Source of the DNA: Laetiporus sulphureus 93-53
Taxonomy: Eukaryota; Basidiomycota; Agaricomycetes; Polyporales; Laetiporaceae
Direction: 5' to 3'
DNA: 64,000 nt
NCBI RefSeq assembly: GCF_001632365.1
Contig: NW_024468521.1
Span: forward strand, 553,115-617,114
In this document: piece by piece, positions 59,365 to 64,000 of the stretch
How the letters are laid out: each line of letters begins with the position of its first letter
Position numbering within the stretch: position 1 is the first letter of the stretch
Made by a program: the position numbers and the translations under genes
Notes under the pieces: generated by a model
The model's database searches: none
Told to the model about the DNA's origin: nothing
Seen by the model: the letters and a program-made list of their open reading frames with translations, nothing else

Positions 59365-59789
59365 TCTTCTTGCCGTTGAAACAGTTGAAACACACCACGA
59401 TGCATGATCTTATGATCTCAACGTGACGTATCTGATTTTGCGTACCACCCGCGTGGCTCTATCAGTGTGACCACTCTTTCCTGTCTTCCGCGACTCTCTT
59501 TTGCTGTGGCGCACGCATTCTCCCTTGCAGTTTCCCGAGTCTCATGCATGCTATGCTTAGCAGCCTGCAGTCATCGTAGTATACAGGGGTGGCATTTTTC
59601 GTCCATGTTGTGTAATACATACGTTTCGAGAGGACGCAATGACGACAAATTAGTATTCTTGAGAACAAGGTGAGTGCACAAGGTACTATATTGGGCTTGA
59701 TGTCGTACTGTATCAAAGACACCATCAGAGCTTGGGAATGGATTTGTCCCTTGCACTGTTCACAAACGGCCGACTGCTCAGACGGTAGA
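59365..59789. other. Intergenic, no recognised gene
   Basis: Short frames only. Confidence 0.4.
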
Positions 59790-59975
59790 CCCAAACTATC
59801 AATTTTAATGTGGGTTCCATTCAATGTTAGAGTCTATGCTTTTATCGCATTTGCGATCTTCTACCTTCTGGTCTCTGCTGTACGCCAATCTCAAGCGCGT
59901 ATGCGTTTCAAGCCGTAGGAATATATACAGCAATATCTTACCTCAAGGGCAAGTTAAACCACATGGAAAGGCGCT
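59790..59975 (+). pseudogene. P450 5'-end fragment
   Basis: 59838-59890 is nearly identical to the anchor-coding part of the intact P450 (AFAIFYLLVSAVRQSQ versus AFAIFYLLVSAVRQPQ) and the match continues through the first intron to CTCAAGGGCAAGTT, with about 45 bases of upstream sequence too. After that it diverges. It is a recent, truncated copy of the gene start. Confidence 0.8.
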
Positions 59976-60119
59976 TTGTTCGTGGTAATTCAACCTTCTT
60001 TCAGCAGCAAAAATGTCGAAGGCGGATCTGTACATACCTAGTCCTACCCAAATCTGCGCAATTCTCGCAATATCTACCTCGTCTGGCAGACTACATAATG
60101 CCCATGCTTATCTGTAACC

Positions 60120-60290
60120 CCTTGGGGTTTGACTACCCTCATCGGGCCAGGGCTACCACCATCGGGCCAGGACTACTGCCAGCCAGTCAGGCTATGACAG
60201 GCAATTCCCTCTCCTGTCAGGCAATGTCAGGTAATGCCAGGTGAGGCCCAGGGAATGCCGGGCAATTTCCATCAGCTCAGGTAATGCAGG
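60120..60290. repeat. Degenerate short repeats: CATCGGGCCAGG and CAGGYAATG
   Basis: CATCGGGCCAGGRCTAC occurs twice at 60140-60175, followed by about six variants of CAGGCAATT/CAGGTAATG. The stretch lies just left of the DUF6698 gene and could be an end of a mobile element. AT-rich, gene-free sequence follows to 60630. Confidence 0.55.
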
Positions 60291-60630
60291 AAACCCATTG
60301 TCCAGATAGATACATTATTCACCATACAGCTTCCATTAGAATAAACTCGATTTAATACATATTTTATTCATAATTATTACAGTGAATGCAGCAGTCATAC
60401 ATGCATGGAAAGAAATTTGCAATCTGTTACAAAACAGAGGTATTGGAATGAAAGGGTATGATATGCAGTACCGAGCAAAAGATTCACAAACGAGTGAGAA
60501 AGCGGACCTGTGAGCATGCAATAGAGAAAGTACAAAGGACTGACGGTGAAATCGACACTAGTAACATAACAGTGAGCCCACAGACTCGACGGGGAAAGAC
60601 AGACAACACGTACGATTTTAATCCAGTTCC

Positions 60631-62499
60631 TCAAGCTCTGAGGCTTGTACTCGCATCGACGGGCTCTTCAATCTCTGATCTACCATCCTCGCTTGACAGA
60701 GGAGGAGTGGCAACCTGTGTCATGGCACGCCTCGCAGCACGCTGCTGTGCGAGGAGACCTAGCGAAGATGGGCCCACATATAGTTGAGCTGAGTCCTCGC
60801 TGCTTGCGCGAGGTCCCTTTCCAAATACTTCACTATAAAGAAAATATGTCAGTAACAGGCGAAGCTAATAATGGGTGAACTTACGCATTGTACCAAGCAA
60901 GTGTCTTCTCATGCCACTCGGGGTCTTCAAAGAGAGCGAGGATGAAATTGAAGAATTCTTCGCTGCAGAAGTCGCCGTCTGCCTCAGTCCATTCGAACTG
61001 GGAGTTTGCTGCAAAGCGAGCCTGCAATGAAAGTGGAATGAGATCAGGATACTAGAAATTGAAATCGCGTACCAAAGTTACAAGATACGCAATGTTGTAT
61101 TCATTGCATTCTTTCATGCGGTAATTGTAGGTGATAGGGTTACGTCCACCTCCCTTCTTGTGCTCACCAGGGACCTTGTTCCTCGGCAGTTTGCCACTGC
61201 GAGGTCCCGTGAACAGCGCTCGAAAGCACTAGATAGCGATAAGCGTGGCAATACAGATAAACCTATCACTTACCGAAGCCAGCAGGTCACTCTTCAAGGC
61301 ATTTTCATCGACAGCACATGGATTGTAACCATTCTCGGGATAGACCATCGATGGGAGGTCTGTGGATGCAATGAAAATCTGGCCCTCGAGGACATCCTTG
61401 CAGAACCTGAAAACCTCACACTCAGATAAGATAACATCGGCAGAAAGGTGAGTAACTTCTCGGGTTCCTCATCGAAGTGTTTGCGCATTCGACGAGGGCA
61501 TAAAAGATGTGCAGTCGCGAAGTGATGGAATCCTCGTGCTTCCTTCGGATGCTCAGAGTCAATGTACGGAATGTTTCTGATTGTCGGAACAAATCTTAAT
61601 ATGTTTTTCTTTACATTGCTGAGGTCGTCCATGCGTGCCGAACGGGCCTTGTGAGACAGCTTGAGAAGAAAGATGTGTATTGTGAGTAATTAAATTCATA
61701 AGCTGCAGCAACTCACGAAGGTGGTGAAGTGAACAAGGTCTTCTGGCTCGTTCTCAAAATGTGGAACAAGCTTCGCCAGGCCAGGTATGATCCTCAGGAG
61801 AGTGCTGTAATGCTCTATGAGCTTCGAAGCACTCTCGTCATCACTAAACACTTTGTAAGCACTGCATATATGCATATACAGTATATGCGCTCTGGAGTGC
61901 AGGAAATAAGTTATAATGTGGTAGACTCACAGATAAGGCCAGTCGGTGAGATCTCATGCATCCTTAGCTACACCATGACATGCTATGCTGACTTGCAGAG
62001 TCTGGAGAATGTCAATGAAAGGCCCCATGGCTCGAGGGATGAAATGGGCTGCATCACTCCATACGTCAAGCTTGCTCCTGTGTGGGACATTAGTACTGAA
62101 CTCACAACAACAAATGAATTACTTGTCTGCCTTGCTATAGCGCATCTCACGGATGAGCTTCTCGAAATGCCTCGGCTCGATGCCATCATCCTCCTGCTCC
62201 TCGTCTTCCTGTTGATCATCTTCATCTTGCTGGTTATCTTGTCCAGTGCTGTGCGAACGTGACCTACATGGGACATCGTCATCGAAGAGATGTTCAACTA
62301 AGCGAGTGCTCATTTGTGGTCTAGTACAATCACGTCGAATGTCTTCCTCTTCATCGCTGTAGATTATTGCTCGTGCCTTCTTGAGTGGCAGACGATCGTC
62401 ATGGAGCTGAGGCATGGGGTGCTTTTGCGATGCTTTTGCACCCTTTGAGTGATTTTTGGACTTGCTGGAATGCTTCGCTGCATGAGAAGAGTTGGCCAT
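60631..62499 (-). CDS. DUF6698-type protein
   Basis: About seven exons on the minus strand, start 62499 (MANSSHAAKHSSKSKNHS), stop 60631. The N-terminus is basic, then acidic (QQDEDDQQEDEEQEDDG). The conserved part follows in order: LRIIPGLAKLVPHFE, HKARSARMDDLSNVKKNILR, EARGFHHFATAHLLCPRRM, VLEGQIFIASTDLPSMVYPE, ALFTGPRSG, ECNEYNIAYLV, ARFAANSQFEWTEADGDFCS and WHEKTLAWYNAEVFGKG. These blocks and their order match a family present in many copies in Agaricomycete genomes, often near transposons; its function is unknown. An intron within HFTTF/LSHKAR and others have GT-AG ends. The gene looks intact. Confidence 0.75.
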
Positions 62500-62617
62500 A
62501 TATTGATGCCAAGGAGGCTTGGCTGAGATTGAGCTGAGAGATATTTCTCCAAGATAGAGAGTGAAATGAGATCACATCAGTGCCTGAACGCATTTATACT
62601 TCATTCCGGCATTTGCC

Positions 62618-63330
62618 ATGAGCAGACTATATGCGCCTCTTAATGCACGCGTCACCCAGATTACTGAGCCCATCATGCAACACCTTTCTGCACTTGATAT
62701 CGAGACAATTTCTGCTATGTCTGCTGTTCCAACTGCCATCACTGACCTTCAGCGAGTTTCATCCCGACTACACTTCGCACTGGGCAAGATCGGAACCTTT
62801 TCTAACATCATCACGAAGATTACTCGAGATGCTCACCGCCCAATTGCCCATCCTCACATTTGCTCAGCTTCATGCACTCTTATTCAGCTGGCCTCTGCCT
62901 CTATAATCCTTGCACTCTCTTTGGTTCGCCATGCAAAGGGCAATCTTGATACAAGCGAGTGCATTGGACGCTATCAGCACATCTTGCAGGACCTGGAAAG
63001 TGCCGTAGAAGATGTGGATAAACTGGAGTATGAGGCTGAGAGGGAAGGATATATTCCTATTCCAGAGGACTTTCTTTCCAGGCCAAGGTAAGCATTCATA
63101 ATGAGTACTCAAGCGATTAGAAGTCTCATGGCAGTAGGAGCGATAACATCTGTATCTACAAAGAGTGTCAGTGTTCATGCCATCTCAAGCCATGCTCGAT
63201 GCCTGGATTTCCACCTAGAAGTATATTCGGACCATCTGGCTTTGCAGGTCATGGGAGGCATGATCATCCGGTGGGCAAGATGTCAATGGAGGAGGCTGTC
63301 AAGTATTTGAAGTCCATTGACCATGTTTAA
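62618..63330 (+). CDS. Unknown protein, divergent from DUF6698 gene
   Basis: The first exon encodes about 157 residues (start MSRLYAPLNARVTQI at 62618), mostly helical by composition, with DLESAVEDVDKLEYEAEREG near its end and SRP at a GTAAGC donor. One or two further exons probably follow to about 63330; a Gly/Pro-rich reading ending in KMSMEEAVKYLKSIDHV is the best candidate, but the join is not resolved. The gene runs away from the DUF6698 gene with about 120 bases between starts. I do not recognise the family. The pairing suggests both belong to one mobile or multicopy unit. Confidence 0.4.
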
Positions 63331-63753
63331 TGCGTACATCTCATCTTACACTAGTGTTCTTTGTAATTACTGCTTGTAATTGTCTCATTGATCTCGCCTT
63401 ATAGTACTGAATTTGACGATCACTTCACCTGCAAGCGAACTTAGCGCCTATGAGTAAGCGCCCATACACAACGAATTGTAGGGCGTTTACCGTCAATCGA
63501 AATCACTTCAAAAAGCTTTCAACCCTTTCATGTGGCATCCATCACTCTGTCAAAATCATTTATTTCGCTCCTGACAATGGACATCACCCACCATGTCCAT
63601 GTCAAGGGCATTGGATGCGATCACGTGATCTAAGCCTCCACGTCGCGACACACATCTTGAAGTCATCAATTCAATTCTGAGCTCTCCGCTACTCACTCAC
63701 TCCACTATTCATTCTCTTTGCTGCTTCATCCACATACTCTAGAAGCTGAGACG
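63331..63753. other. Intergenic, no recognised gene
   Basis: Contains the promoter of the next gene; a pyrimidine-rich stretch (CACTCACTCCACTATTCATT) lies just before it. Confidence 0.4.
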
Positions 63754-64000
63754 ATGCCTAATTCTATCTGCTACACCTGCAATAAGGCCTGTAAAGATGT
63801 TCATGGACTCACACTGCACTACAAGGTCTGCAAAGCAATCAAGGCAGCTACTGTTGCCTCCGTAAAGAAGCGCATAGCAAAGAAGGAGGCAGACAGGGCA
63901 TCCAAGGTTCCAAGGCTAGCAGATGTAGAGCAGGATAGAGTGGTAATGGAAGAGCAAGTGAACATTGTGAGTTATAGCTAAGATTGAAGTGTGAATCCTT
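63754..64000 (+). CDS. Zinc-finger protein, 5' part, continues past the window
   Basis: Starts MPNSICYTCNKACKDVHGL. A single finger of the form C-x2-C-x12-H-x3-C (CYTCNKAC...HYKVC) is followed by a basic stretch (VKKRIAKKEADRASK) and VEQDRVVMEEQVN. After this a GTGAGT donor at about 63968 suggests an intron, so the stop read at 63979-63981 is probably not used. Fungal DNA transposases of the Plavaka/CACTA group often begin with such a finger; with the DUF6698 gene next door this is the likeliest parent, but the transposase core lies outside the window. Confidence 0.5.

Overview
The window reads as nuclear DNA of a filamentous basidiomycete, most likely an Agaricomycete. Genes lie on both strands and are split by many short introns of about 50-60 nt with GT-AG ends. 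The families are those typical of mushroom-forming fungi: DUF6534-type seven-helix proteins, a FunK1-type kinase piece, F-box and BTB proteins, single-domain ricin-B-type lectins, a DUF6698 protein and a large-subunit catalase. All product calls rest on motifs and gene structure read by eye; no search was run.

Left part (1-31 kb), mostly intact core genes: enoyl-CoA hydratase (962-2170), AAA ATPase (2932-5534), a TauD/gamma-butyrobetaine-type dioxygenase (7080-8357), a single-pass membrane protein (9563-10670), two tandem ricin-B-type lectins (11363-12571, minus), a kinase-like fragment (13626-14077, minus), catalase (14965-17745), a decayed coiled-coil gene between two ATATCC-rich repeats (18.1-20.1 kb), an intact aldo-keto reductase (20567-21965, minus), a frameshifted F-box gene (22.7-23.6 kb), an APH-fold kinase (23821-25191, minus), a ruined second aldo-keto reductase (25691-26994, minus) and the plasma-membrane H+-ATPase (27489-30722, minus).

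Middle (31-38 kb): gene-poor; I recognise no gene there.

Right part (38-64 kb), a heavily rearranged accessory region: GDSL/SGNH hydrolase (38328-39281, minus), three DUF6534-type membrane proteins (40066-42009 minus; 44539-46443 plus; 54480-56348 plus), a cytochrome P450 (47078-49179) with three scattered P450 fragments, a BTB pseudogene carrying only nonsense changes (about 49.66-50.79 kb, minus), a trypsin-fold protease framed by short direct repeats (51324-53045, minus), an intact and a frameshifted copy of a small fungal protein (57412-57963 and 53388-53752), and a second APH-fold kinase (58404-59364). The last 3.4 kb looks like transposon-associated sequence: DUF6698 (minus), an unknown gene, and the start of a zinc-finger gene running off the window.

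The left genes serve separate housekeeping roles (leucine or fatty-acid breakdown, carnitine-type hydroxylation, peroxide removal, proton pumping). The right part is best explained by repeated segmental duplication and decay of a block holding DUF6534, P450, the small protein and the protease.
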